Shown here piece after piece: positions 29,274-36,811 of a stretch of 64,000 nt of DNA (its first letter is position 1; every line of letters begins with the position of its first letter). The DNA comes from Streptomyces sp. Mut1 (GTDB taxonomy: Bacteria > Actinomycetota > Actinomycetes > Streptomycetales > Streptomycetaceae). The translations under genes and the position numbers were made by a program. Under the pieces are notes generated by a model, which worked only from the letters and a program-made list of their open reading frames with translations, ran no database searches and was not told the DNA's origin. The stretch is taken from contig NZ_CP120997.1 in NCBI RefSeq assembly GCF_030719295.1, positions 310,001 through 374,000 of the forward strand. Reading direction: 5' to 3'.

Positions 29274-30146
29274 TCAGTTCTCCAGGGCGTCGGCCACGAG
29301 CTCCAGGAACCTGGCGTGGGCATGGGCGCTGCACACCGGTTCCGGGTTCCACGGCACCACCCGGGCCGCGCCCGCGACGGCCGTCCAGCCGGCGTTGGAC
29401 CGAAGCTCGTCCAGCGGCGTGGCGTTGGACCGGATGTCGGCGAGGACGACGGCGGGGCGCAGGCCGGCGGCCTCGGTGTAGGCGGTCGTGGACCAGTTGG
29501 CACCGGGCCCTTCGGCGGGCTCCACGAGGTTGACGCCCAGTTCGCTCAGCACCCGCAGCTCGGGCCACATGCGGGGGCGGGCCAGGTGCGCCTGTTCCTG
29601 GCCCGCCGGTGACAGAGCGAGGACCGTCGGCCCGTCACCTCCCGCGTTGAGCGCGCGCAGCCGGTTCCTGGCGGCGTCCAGCTCCCGGGTCGCCGCCGCG
29701 GGCTCCTCGGCGCCGAGCGAGCGGGCCAGTTGGGCGAAGCGCTCACCGATCTCGGCGAGGGTGCGCGCCTGGCCGACGTCGATGACGACGACGGGGACGT
29801 GGCCCTCCAGGTGTTTGGCGGTCTCCGGGTCAAGGCCGTAGACCTGGCCGCCGCCGTAGCTGACGGCGACCACGAGGTCCGGCGCGCCGCGCAGCAGCGC
29901 GTCCACGTCCAGGGTGGGGCCCGCCCCGGCGTACGCGATCTCGTCCAGGGGGAGCGAGCCGGTCTTCGCCGCGTCGGGCGCGGCGGGGTCGTCGTGGCCG
30001 GAGCCGAACAGGCCGGCCGGCCGTATCCCGTGGTCCCACAGGGTCGCGCCTGCCTGGATGTAGGCGAGCACCCGCTGCGGGCGCTCGTCGCGGGCCGCCA
30101 ACTGCCCGCGGTCGTCGGTGAACTGCCACCCGGTCCGTTCCCTCAC
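29274..30146 (-). CDS. Siderophore-type ABC binding protein without signal peptide
   Basis: This 290-residue protein resembles class III (FecB/FhuD-like) iron-siderophore binding proteins: RVLAYIQAGATLWDHGIRPAGLFG, PTLDVDALLRGAPDLVVAVSYGG and LAEIGERFAQLARSLG. It starts at GTG with GGGAGG eight bases upstream. No signal peptide or lipobox Cys is present from any start, so it would stay in the cytoplasm. No permease gene is adjacent and the only linked ATPase is truncated. It could be a relict, or a cytosolic form that handles ferri-siderophore. Confidence 0.75.
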   Translation of the reverse strand: MRERTGWQFTDDRGQLAARDERPQRVLAYIQAGATLWDHGIRPAGLFGSGHDDPAAPDAAKTGSLPLDEIAYAGAGPTLDVDALLRGAPDLVVAVSYGGGQVYGLDPETAKHLEGHVPVVVIDVGQARTLAEIGERFAQLARSLGAEEPAAATRELDAARNRLRALNAGGDGPTVLALSPAGQEQAHLARPRMWPELRVLSELGVNLVEPAEGPGANWSTTAYTEAAGLRPAVVLADIRSNATPLDELRSNAGWTAVAGAARVVPWNPEPVCSAHAHARFLELVADALEN

Positions 30147-30243
30147 GTCACACGCCTCCCAGCCGGAACGCCGCCCGGCGGCGGCGGTCAACGAGTACCT
30201 GCCCAGCGAATCCCGGCGGCACCCTCCGGAGTGACGAAAGGTC

Positions 30244-30870
30244 CTACAGATCCGCCTTGGTGCCCCGTACCAGGTAGGTGACGGGCCCGGGGTCGGGGAC
30301 GTGGATCTCGCTGAAGCCGAGCCGGTCGTAGAAGGCCCTGGCCGGGGTGTTGGCGGTGAGCATGGACAGATGGACGCCCGCGACCCCTCTCGTGTTCAGG
30401 GCCGCGAGGAAGGTGCGCATCAGGTCCCTGCCGTACCCCTTGCGCTGCCAGTCGGGCAGCAGGTCGATGTGCAGGTGGGCGGGGTGGGCGGCGAGTTCGG
30501 GCAGGACCATCCGCTCGGGGTCGTGCAGGAGGGAGGCCATCTCGTCGGTGGGGCTGCGCGGCGGGCCTTCGGGGCGCGGATAGCGGTCCTCCACCCGGGG
30601 CAGCCACCGCTCGCGGAACTGCTTCACGAAGCGCGGTGTGTCGGCGGTGCCGAGGATGTATCCGACCGCGCGGCCGGTGCCGTCGTCGAGGACGAAGGTG
30701 AGGTCGGGCTCCAGGACTGCGTAGGGCGTGGCGAAGATCGACGGCACCAGTTCGGGGTCGGGGTACAGGTGCCGGACGTCGTCGCCGCCCGCGGCCGTGC
30801 GTATGCAGATGTCCGAGAGGGCGGCGCGGTCGCCGGGGTGGTAGGGCCGTGGGCCGGGGAGCTGGGTCAC
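30244..30870 (-). CDS. GNAT family N-acetyltransferase (O-GlcNAcase C-domain-like)
   Basis: This 208-residue protein has a GNAT core with HLHIDLLPDWQRKGYGRDLMR (acetyl-CoA loop) and NTPARAFYDRLGFSEIHVP. The early part (GDRAALSDICIRTAAGGDD, then AVGYILGTADT) resembles the acetyltransferase-like domain of O-GlcNAcases (recollection, not tested). The start is a GTG; an ATG just upstream is out of frame. A CebR-like operator lies 20 bases upstream of the start, so it is probably co-regulated with sugar use genes. Confidence 0.8.
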   Translation of the reverse strand: MTQLPGPRPYHPGDRAALSDICIRTAAGGDDVRHLYPDPELVPSIFATPYAVLEPDLTFVLDDGTGRAVGYILGTADTPRFVKQFRERWLPRVEDRYPRPEGPPRSPTDEMASLLHDPERMVLPELAAHPAHLHIDLLPDWQRKGYGRDLMRTFLAALNTRGVAGVHLSMLTANTPARAFYDRLGFSEIHVPDPGPVTYLVRGTKADL

Positions 30871-30889
30871 GGAGTCATCGTGCCGATTC

Positions 30890-30903
30890 TGAGAGCGCTC
30901 CCA
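30890..30903. promoter_or_regulatory. CebR/LacI-type operator-like palindrome
   Basis: TGAGAGCGCTCCCA differs by one base from the Streptomyces CebR consensus TGGGAGCGCTCCCA. It lies just upstream of the GNAT gene, where a LacI-family repressor would block transcription. No LacI-family gene is in the window. Confidence 0.6.
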
Positions 30904-30968
30904 CAAGGGCCGGGCCGGATCTTCGCGGAGGATGTCACCGCGAAGAACCGGCCAGGGGCGGGGCGTTC

Positions 30969-31295
30969 TCAGGGATTGACGGCCGTCAGGAGGACGACGG
31001 CGTCCTCCAGGGCGAGCAGCCCGTGCCGCTCCTGCGGGATCGGGTGCAGGCGGCCGGGAGCCAGTTCCACGTCGCCGGACGCGGCGGTGAGCCGGACCGA
31101 GCCGCGCAGCACCTGGAGCGAGGCGGCGGGCGGGGCGTTGTGCTCGTCGAGCGCGGAGCCCGAGGTCAGCGCGATGACGGTCTGGCGCAGCGGGTCCTGG
31201 TGGAGCAGGAGGTGGGCGCTGCGGCCGTGCGGGGAGGTGCGGGCGGCGGCCAGGTGCTCGGCGGCGAGGGCGTTCAGATCGTTGGGAGCGTCCAT
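30969..31295 (-). CDS. Small cupin-like protein
   Basis: This 108-residue single-domain protein has the shape of a short cupin: ALTSGSALDEHNAPPAASLQVLRGSV (first motif, with His) and LAPGRLHPIPQERHGLLALEDAVVLLT (second motif, with His). It may bind a metal or small ligand, but too few metal ligands are visible to claim an enzyme. It stands between the GNAT gene and the alpha-glucosidase on the same strand, about 100 bases from each. Role unknown. Confidence 0.7.
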   Translation of the reverse strand: MDAPNDLNALAAEHLAAARTSPHGRSAHLLLHQDPLRQTVIALTSGSALDEHNAPPAASLQVLRGSVRLTAASGDVELAPGRLHPIPQERHGLLALEDAVVLLTAVNP

Positions 31296-31313
31296 ATGCC
31301 CACTGTGCCGCAG

Positions 31314-31382
31314 CCCCGGCCCGGCCGCGAACCTGCGGCCCGGTCACGGTCGCGCTCCCACGCGTCCGCGACCGGGCCGGGG
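31314..31382 (-). terminator. Hairpin after the alpha-glucosidase gene
   Basis: CCCCGGCCCGG and CCGGGCCGGGG are perfect 11-base arms enclosing a 47-base segment that holds a further dyad (GGTCGCG and CGCGACC). It begins 17 bases after the GH13 stop. Confidence 0.5.
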
Positions 31383-31398
31383 TGCGGCCGCGGCGGTG

Positions 31399-33024
31399 TC
31401 AGGCGCGCAGCCACACCGCCGTGTCCTGCGGGAGGCGTCCCGTCTCGTCCAGGGGGCCGCTGGCGAGCAGCAGCGCGCTGTGCGGGGGCAGGGCCGCGGC
31501 GTCGGCGGCCAGGTTGACGACGCACAGGAGTCCGTCGGTACGGGCGAAGGCGAGCACGCCGGGCGCGGCGTCCAGCCAGGTCAGCCGCTGGATGCCGGGC
31601 TCCCCTCCGGTCCCGAAGCCGGGTTCGGCACGCCGCAGCCGCAGGGCCTCGCGGTAGAGGCCGAGCATCGAGTCCGGGTCCGTGTTCTGCACGTCCGCGG
31701 CGTACCCGGACCAGCCGTCCGGCTGCGGGAGCCAGGGGTCCGTGGTGGCCCCGAATCCGGCGTACGGTTCGCCGGCCGCCCAGGGCAGCGGGACGCGGCA
31801 GCCGTCCCGGCCCGGGTCGGTGCCGTTCTTGCGGAAGTGCATCGGGTCCTGGATGCGGTCCAGCGGGATGTCGGCCTCCGGCAGCCCGAGTTCCTCGCCC
31901 TGGTAGAGGTAGGCCGCGCCGGGCAGGGCCAGCGAGAGGAGGGCCGCGGCGCGGGCCCGGCGAGTGCCGAGAGCCAGGTCGGTGGGCGTGCCGAAGGTCT
32001 TGGCCGCGAAGTCGAACCCGGTCTCCGCGCGGCCGTAGCGGGTGACGGTCCGGGTCACGTCGTGGTTGCACAGCACCCAGGTGGCGGGCGCGCCGACCGA
32101 GGCGTGCTCGGCGAGGGTGTCGTCGATGGCGGTCCGGAGCAGCCCGGCCTCCCAGGGGCAGGCCAGGAAGTTGAAGTTGAAGGCGGTGTGCAGTTCGTCG
32201 GGGCGCAGGTAGCGGGCGAACCGCTCGGTGTCGGGGAGCCAGACCTCGCCGACGAAGACCCCGCCGTACTCGTCGGCTATGGCGCGCCAGGAGCGGTAGA
32301 TGTCGTGCAGTTCGTCCCGGTCCACGAAGGGGTGCGGGTCGGTGCCGATGACGAAGTCGGGCAGCGCGGGGTCCTTGGCGAGCAGGGCGGCGGAGTCGAT
32401 GCGCACGCCGGCGACGCCGCGTTCGAACCAGAAGCGCAGCACGTCCTCGTGCTCCTGGCGGACGGCGGGGTGGGCCCAGTTGAGGTCGGGCTGCTGGGTG
32501 GCGAAGAGGTGGAGGTACCACTCGCCGTCCTCCAGCCTGGTCCAGGGGGTGCCGCCGAATTCGGAGACCCAGTCGTTGGGGGGGATCTCACCGTTCGCGC
32601 CGCGTCCCTTGCGGAAGTGGAAGAGGTCGCGCTCGGGGCTGCCGGAGCCGGCTTCGAGGGCGGCGCGGAACCAGGCGTGCTGGTCGGAGACGTGGTTGGG
32701 CACGATGTCAATGATGGTGCGGATGCCCAGTTCGCGGGCCTCGGCGATCAGTTTCTCGGCTTCGGCGAGGGTGCCGAAGGCGGGGTCGATCGTGCGGTAG
32801 TCGGCCACGTCGTAGCCGCCGTCGGCCAGGGGCGACAGGTACCAGGGGGTGAACCAGAGCGCGTCCACGCCCAGTTCCACGAGGTAGGGAAGCTTGGCCC
32901 GTACCCCCGCCAGGTCGCCGGTACCGTCGCCGTCGCCGTCGGCGAAGCTGCGTACGTAGATCTGGTAGATGGCGGCGTCGCGCCACCAGTGTGCGGTGGC
33001 CTCGGACGGACGGTTGGCTGCCAC
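31399..33024 (-). CDS. GH13 alpha-glucosidase (cytoplasmic)
   Basis: This 541-residue TIM-barrel enzyme of the GH13 oligo-alpha-glucosidase type has no signal peptide. Conserved regions are DIVPNH, GVRIDSAALLAK with nucleophile Asp210, VFVGEVWL with acid/base Glu260, and CNHDVTR with His321-Asp322. It should hydrolyse imported alpha-linked gluco-oligosaccharides to glucose. It follows the sugar ABC genes on the same strand but is separated from them by two strong hairpins. With the GH87-type glucanase upstream, nigerose-type alpha-1,3 oligosaccharides are a plausible substrate (inference); sucrose or maltose types cannot be excluded. Confidence 0.93.
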   Translation of the reverse strand: MAANRPSEATAHWWRDAAIYQIYVRSFADGDGDGTGDLAGVRAKLPYLVELGVDALWFTPWYLSPLADGGYDVADYRTIDPAFGTLAEAEKLIAEARELGIRTIIDIVPNHVSDQHAWFRAALEAGSGSPERDLFHFRKGRGANGEIPPNDWVSEFGGTPWTRLEDGEWYLHLFATQQPDLNWAHPAVRQEHEDVLRFWFERGVAGVRIDSAALLAKDPALPDFVIGTDPHPFVDRDELHDIYRSWRAIADEYGGVFVGEVWLPDTERFARYLRPDELHTAFNFNFLACPWEAGLLRTAIDDTLAEHASVGAPATWVLCNHDVTRTVTRYGRAETGFDFAAKTFGTPTDLALGTRRARAAALLSLALPGAAYLYQGEELGLPEADIPLDRIQDPMHFRKNGTDPGRDGCRVPLPWAAGEPYAGFGATTDPWLPQPDGWSGYAADVQNTDPDSMLGLYREALRLRRAEPGFGTGGEPGIQRLTWLDAAPGVLAFARTDGLLCVVNLAADAAALPPHSALLLASGPLDETGRLPQDTAVWLRA

Positions 33025-33049
33025 GTGGCGTTCCTTTCGGGCAGGTGGT

Positions 33050-33102
33050 ACTCCGCCGCCGGCCCGGCAAGCGGGGCAGGATGGAAGGGCCGGCGGCGGA
33101 GT
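33050..33102 (-). terminator. 16-base perfect stem between importer and alpha-glucosidase
   Basis: ACTCCGCCGCCGGCCC pairs perfectly with GGGCCGGCGGCGGAGT around a 21-base loop. It lies between the permease stop and the alpha-glucosidase start, so it should reduce read-through. Confidence 0.7.
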
Positions 33103-33119
33103 GCTGAGGGGGTGGCGGT

Positions 33120-33137
33120 CCGGGGGCGTGCCCCCGG
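33120..33137 (-). terminator. Tight hairpin directly after the permease gene
   Basis: CCGGGGGC and GCCCCCGG form an 8-base stem with a two-base loop, nine bases after the permease stop. With the neighbouring 16-base stem it makes a tandem terminator or 3'-end stabiliser. Confidence 0.55.
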
Positions 33138-33145
33138 GGCGGGGG

Positions 33146-34105
33146 TCAGCCCTTGAGGCCGCCCGCGGTCAGACCGCTCATGATGTTGCGCTGGAAGATC
33201 AGGAAGATGAGCAGCGTGGGGATCGAGGCGATGGTGAGTGCGGCGATGAGGACGTTCTCCGGTACACCGCTGGCCAGTGAGTAGATGCCCACGTTGAGCG
33301 TCTGCTTGTTCGGGTCGGGCAGGGTGAGCATCGGCCAGAGGAAGTCCTTCCACACGCCGACGACGGCGAAGATGGAGACGACTCCGAGGATCGGCCGGGA
33401 GATGGGCAGGACGATCGAGCGCAGGGTGCGCAGGGGTGAGGCGCCGTCCATGGCGGCGGCGTCGAGCAGTTCGCCGGGGATGGAGTCGAAGAACCGCTTC
33501 AGCAGGAAGATGTTGAAGGCGTTGGTGACCGACGGCAGCCAGATTGCCCAGGGCGAGTTGACGAGGTTCCGCTGGAAGACGGGCACGTCCAGGACCGTGA
33601 GGTACTGCGGGACGACGAGCACGGTGGCGGGGATCATCAGGGTGGCCAGCATCATGCCGAGGATGACCTTGCCGAACACCGGCCGCAGCTTGGAGAGCGA
33701 GTAGGCGGCCGCGACGTCGAAGATCAGCTGGAAGGCGAGCGCTCCGAAGGCGTAGTACAGGGTGTTGAAGAGCAGCCTGGACAGGTCCATCACGGTCCAG
33801 GCCTGCTTGTAGTTCTCGGTGTGGATGGAGCTGGGGAAGGCGGTGGGCGGGCTCTGCACCACTTCCTGGGTGGTCTTGAGGCCGCCGGTGACCATCCAGT
33901 ACAGGGGGCCGAGGAAGACCACCGTGAACAGGACCATCACCAGGGCGAAGACGACCCAGTAGAAGACCTTGCCGCGGCGTCTGCCGAGCTGGGCCGGTGA
34001 GATCAGGGTGCGCTGCCGGCTGCGGTCGGCGGCGCCCTCGTTCCCGCGCCGGGCCGACTTGCGTGCGGTGCTCCCGCGCCGGGAGACCAGCGTGTTCGAT
34101 GCCAT
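33146..34105 (-). CDS. Sugar ABC transporter permease (MalG-type)
   Basis: This 319-residue CUT1-family permease has a basic N-terminal tail, six membrane helices and the EAA loop (GELLDAAAMDGASPLRTLRSI) that contacts the ATPase. It ends in LTAGGLKG, a typical MalG C-terminus. The ATG lies 14 bases after the stop of the partner permease. No ATPase gene is present; Streptomyces sugar importers of this type commonly share the general ATPase MsiK. It forms the channel with the MalF-type subunit. Confidence 0.93.
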   Translation of the reverse strand: MASNTLVSRRGSTARKSARRGNEGAADRSRQRTLISPAQLGRRRGKVFYWVVFALVMVLFTVVFLGPLYWMVTGGLKTTQEVVQSPPTAFPSSIHTENYKQAWTVMDLSRLLFNTLYYAFGALAFQLIFDVAAAYSLSKLRPVFGKVILGMMLATLMIPATVLVVPQYLTVLDVPVFQRNLVNSPWAIWLPSVTNAFNIFLLKRFFDSIPGELLDAAAMDGASPLRTLRSIVLPISRPILGVVSIFAVVGVWKDFLWPMLTLPDPNKQTLNVGIYSLASGVPENVLIAALTIASIPTLLIFLIFQRNIMSGLTAGGLKG

Positions 34106-34119
34106 GGTGTGCTCCCGTC

Positions 34120-35079
34120 CTAGTCTTCGCTGCTGCGGCTCAGTCGTACGTACACCGCGGAGAAGCCCGCGAGGACGACGAGCAGGACGAGGCCGAGTGC
34201 CGCCGCGCTGCCGTAGTTGTTGAAGTTGAAGGCGTACTGGTAGATGAGGTAGACGACGGTGGTGGTGGAGCCCTCGGGGCCGGCGCCGTTGGTGAGCAGG
34301 AAAGGTTCGGTGAAGACCTGCATCGTCGCGATGATCTGCATGAGCAGCAGCAGCGAGAGGATGAGGCGGGTCTGCGGGATGGTGACGTGCCAGATCTTGC
34401 GCAGCAGTCCCGCGCCGTCGAGCTCGGCCGCCTCGTACAGCTCGCCCGGGATGCCCTGGAGCGCGGCGAGGTAGATGAGCGTCGCGCCGCCCATGTTCAT
34501 CCAGGTCGCCGCGATGACGACGGAGAGCATCGAGGTGGTGGTGTCCTGGAGCCATTGCTGTTCGGGCAGGTGGAAGATGGCCAGGATGCGGTTGAAGAGG
34601 CCGTAGCCGGGGTCGTAGAAGTACTTGAAGAGCAGGACCGAGGCGACCGGCGGCAGCATCACGGGGAGGTAGACCAGGAGCCGCAGGTAGCCCTGTCCGT
34701 GCCGGAACTCGTTGAGCACGACGGCGATGACGAACGGGACGAGGAAGCCGAGCAGCAGGGCGAGGACGGTGAACAGGAGGGTGTTGCGCCAGGCCTGCCA
34801 GAACGCCGGGTCGTTGAAGACGTACGTCAGGTTGGACCAGCCGGCCCAGGTGGTTTTGCCGTCCTCGTTCTTCTGGAAGGCCAGGATGAATTCCCGGACC
34901 ATCGGATACCAGGAGAAGAGCGAGAAGCAGAGCACCGCTCCGATGAGGAAGCCGTGGGCTGAGATGTTGCGGCGCACGGCGCGCAGGAACTCCTCGCGGG
35001 CGGAGTCCCGGCGTGCGGGGCCTGAATGTCCTGGGCGAGGCCTGGTCGCCTTGCGGGGGGACAGGGTAGGGGCCGACAT
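34120..35079 (-). CDS. Sugar ABC transporter permease (MalF-type)
   Basis: This 319-residue CUT1-family permease has a charged N-terminal tail followed by six helices and the EAA loop (GELYEAAELDGAGLLRKIWH). It is co-transcribed with the MalG-type gene. A strong hairpin lies between it and the upstream binding-protein gene, a common way to make more binding protein than membrane subunits. Confidence 0.93.
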   Translation of the reverse strand: MSAPTLSPRKATRPRPGHSGPARRDSAREEFLRAVRRNISAHGFLIGAVLCFSLFSWYPMVREFILAFQKNEDGKTTWAGWSNLTYVFNDPAFWQAWRNTLLFTVLALLLGFLVPFVIAVVLNEFRHGQGYLRLLVYLPVMLPPVASVLLFKYFYDPGYGLFNRILAIFHLPEQQWLQDTTTSMLSVVIAATWMNMGGATLIYLAALQGIPGELYEAAELDGAGLLRKIWHVTIPQTRLILSLLLLMQIIATMQVFTEPFLLTNGAGPEGSTTTVVYLIYQYAFNFNNYGSAAALGLVLLVVLAGFSAVYVRLSRSSED

Positions 35080-35134
35080 GGTGTCTCCTCGGTGCCGGTG
35101 AACGTCGAGCGCGGTACGCGCACGGGGTTCGGAT

Positions 35135-35165
35135 GCGGGGCCGGGTCCGCGTGACCCGGCCCCGC
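35135..35165 (-). terminator. Attenuator-like hairpin after the binding protein gene
   Basis: GCGGGGCCGGGTC and GACCCGGCCCCGC form a perfect 13-base stem around a 5-base loop, 8 bases after the stop. Partial termination here would give surplus binding protein over permeases. Confidence 0.65.
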
Positions 35166-35172
35166 GCGTCCG

Positions 35173-36597
35173 TTACTGGTTCGCCAGAACCTGGTTGACC
35201 TGCTTCTCGGCGGTGGACAGCAGCTTGTCGACGTCCGCGTTCTTGTTGGTCAGGACGCCGGACATGGCGTTGTCGAGGATCTTGTAGATCTCCTGCGCCT
35301 TCGGCGGCTCGGCCTTGCCGGGGACGGGGTTGTCCATGAAGGCCTTGAAGTTCTCGACGGGCATCGTCGCGTTCTCGGCGCGTGCGGCGTCGTCCTTGGT
35401 CTTGCTCTCACCGAGGAAGAAGTTCGGCTGCGGGAGGCCGACGGGGAGCTTGTCGGCCTTGGTGCGGGCCCAGTCGAACTGGCCCTTGCCGGGGGTGAGG
35501 TTCTTGAAGTTGAGCCAGGCGATGGCGGCCTTGATCTGGTCGGGCGAGCTGCCCTTCTTGATCAGGTAGTTGTTGCCGCCGAAGAGGGTTCCCTCGGCGC
35601 CGGGGATCGGGCCCAGGCCGAAGGTCTCGTACTCGGCACCGAGCTGCTGCACCATGTAGGCGATGTCGTCGGGCGCGGCGAGGAACATGCCGAGCTTGTC
35701 GCTGGCTATCTGCTTCTGGAGGTCGCCCCACTTCAGCAGCTGGGTCTTGCCCATGCTGTCGTCCTCCCAGCGCATGTCGTGCAGCTGCTGGAGGACCTGC
35801 TTGCCGTTGGCGTCGTTGAAGGCCGCCTTCTTGCCGGAGGCGTCGACGACGTCCCCGCCGAGGCCGAACTGGGTCGCGGCGAAGTGCCACCCGCCGTTGT
35901 TGCCGGCGCTGTACTCGCCGTAGCCGGAGATGCCCTTGCCCAGGCCCGCGATCTTCTTGGCGGCGGTGCGGACCTCCTCCCAGGTGGCCGGCGGCTTGTT
36001 CGGGTCGAGACCGGCCTCGGTGAAGAGCTTCCGGTTGATCATCAGGCCCATGGTGTAGTTGCTGGTCGGCAGGCCGTAGAGCTTGCCGTCCTTGCGGGCC
36101 ACGTCGACGACCTGGGTCTGGATGTCCTTCAGCGCGGGCACCGTCTTGTCGGTGACGTACGCGGAGATGTCCTCGGCCCCGTCGTTGTCCAGGACCTGCT
36201 GGAGGTCACTGAAGTACGCGTAGAAGACGTCGGGCTGCGACTTCCCCTTCAGCATGGCGGTGAAGCGGGGCGGCTCGTTGCACTGGCCCGGGGTCGACTT
36301 CCCGTTGATCGTGACGTTCGGGTACTTCTCGTTGAACGTCTTGATGTCCTCGTTCCACTCACGCAGCTCCGCGGCCTTGGCCGCCGGCGGCATGCAGTCG
36401 ATCGAGATCGTCACCTTCGTCTTCGGGTCCAGCGGAGCCGAAGGGTCGGACGACCCCTTGGACGAGCTGCTCGAATCGTCGTCCTTGCTGCTGCTCGTGC
36501 CGCAGGAGGCGAGCGAGGTCAGGGCAAGTGCGGTGACAAGGGCAGCCGCGGAGGCACGGCTGATACGGCGTGTGCGGCGCAACCCAGCACTTCTCAT
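35173..36597 (-). CDS. Sugar-binding lipoprotein of ABC importer
   Basis: This 474-residue lipoprotein has a twin-Arg-containing signal (LRRTRRISRASAAALVTALA), the lipobox LASC with Cys near residue 33, and a Ser/Asp-rich linker. The extracellular solute-binding domain is of family 1: NEKYPNVTINGKS, DVFYAYFSDLQQVLD and NYLIKKGSSPDQIKAAIAWL. It captures oligosaccharides outside the membrane and delivers them to the permease pair. The ATG is preceded by AAGGGG. The gene is just downstream of the GH87-type glucanase, on the same strand but with its own promoter region. Confidence 0.92.
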   Translation of the reverse strand: MRSAGLRRTRRISRASAAALVTALALTSLASCGTSSSKDDDSSSSSKGSSDPSAPLDPKTKVTISIDCMPPAAKAAELREWNEDIKTFNEKYPNVTINGKSTPGQCNEPPRFTAMLKGKSQPDVFYAYFSDLQQVLDNDGAEDISAYVTDKTVPALKDIQTQVVDVARKDGKLYGLPTSNYTMGLMINRKLFTEAGLDPNKPPATWEEVRTAAKKIAGLGKGISGYGEYSAGNNGGWHFAATQFGLGGDVVDASGKKAAFNDANGKQVLQQLHDMRWEDDSMGKTQLLKWGDLQKQIASDKLGMFLAAPDDIAYMVQQLGAEYETFGLGPIPGAEGTLFGGNNYLIKKGSSPDQIKAAIAWLNFKNLTPGKGQFDWARTKADKLPVGLPQPNFFLGESKTKDDAARAENATMPVENFKAFMDNPVPGKAEPPKAQEIYKILDNAMSGVLTNKNADVDKLLSTAEKQVNQVLANQ

Positions 36598-36659
36598 CGA
36601 TGATCCCCTTTGGGCATGAGCGTGGATGGCCCTCGGCCGACTGACTGCCGGGGCGAGGC

Positions 36660-36745
36660 ACACTCAACCAGCGTCGACATGTGAACGCAATATCTCGCGC
36701 AGTTTTCGTAAAAGTTTGACAGTGCTCCGCACGCGGCATGCGGGA
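36660..36745 (-). promoter_or_regulatory. AT-richer promoter region of the sugar ABC operon
   Basis: On the minus strand, AAACTTTTACGAAAACT is an imperfect dyad (TTTT/AAAA arms around a CG centre, as in many LacI-family sites), followed by GATATT as a possible -10 box. It contrasts with the GC-rich surroundings and is placed about 80-130 bases before the binding-protein start. The regulator is not encoded nearby. Confidence 0.45.
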
Positions 36746-36767
36746 TTCGGCGTGCGCGCAGCACGGA

Positions 36768-36793
36768 GCGCCGTCCGGCATGCCGGACGGCGC
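36768..36793 (-). terminator. 26-base perfect palindrome after the GH87-type gene
   Basis: GCGCCGTCCGGCA and its exact reverse complement lie 19 bases downstream of the glucanase stop. It probably terminates the glucanase transcript before the importer operon. Confidence 0.75.
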
Positions 36794-36811
36794 CCCTGTA
36801 TGCGGTGCTTG

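Noticed and set aside
26004..29612. 1202-codon plus-strand open frame across the KS operon
   Set aside because: It runs opposite two clear enzymes and has the usual low-information composition of GC shadow frames.
31280..31292. Second CebR-like site at the cupin start (TGGGAGCGTCCAT)
   Set aside because: One centre base is missing and the right half-site is poor; it overlaps the start codon and is probably chance.
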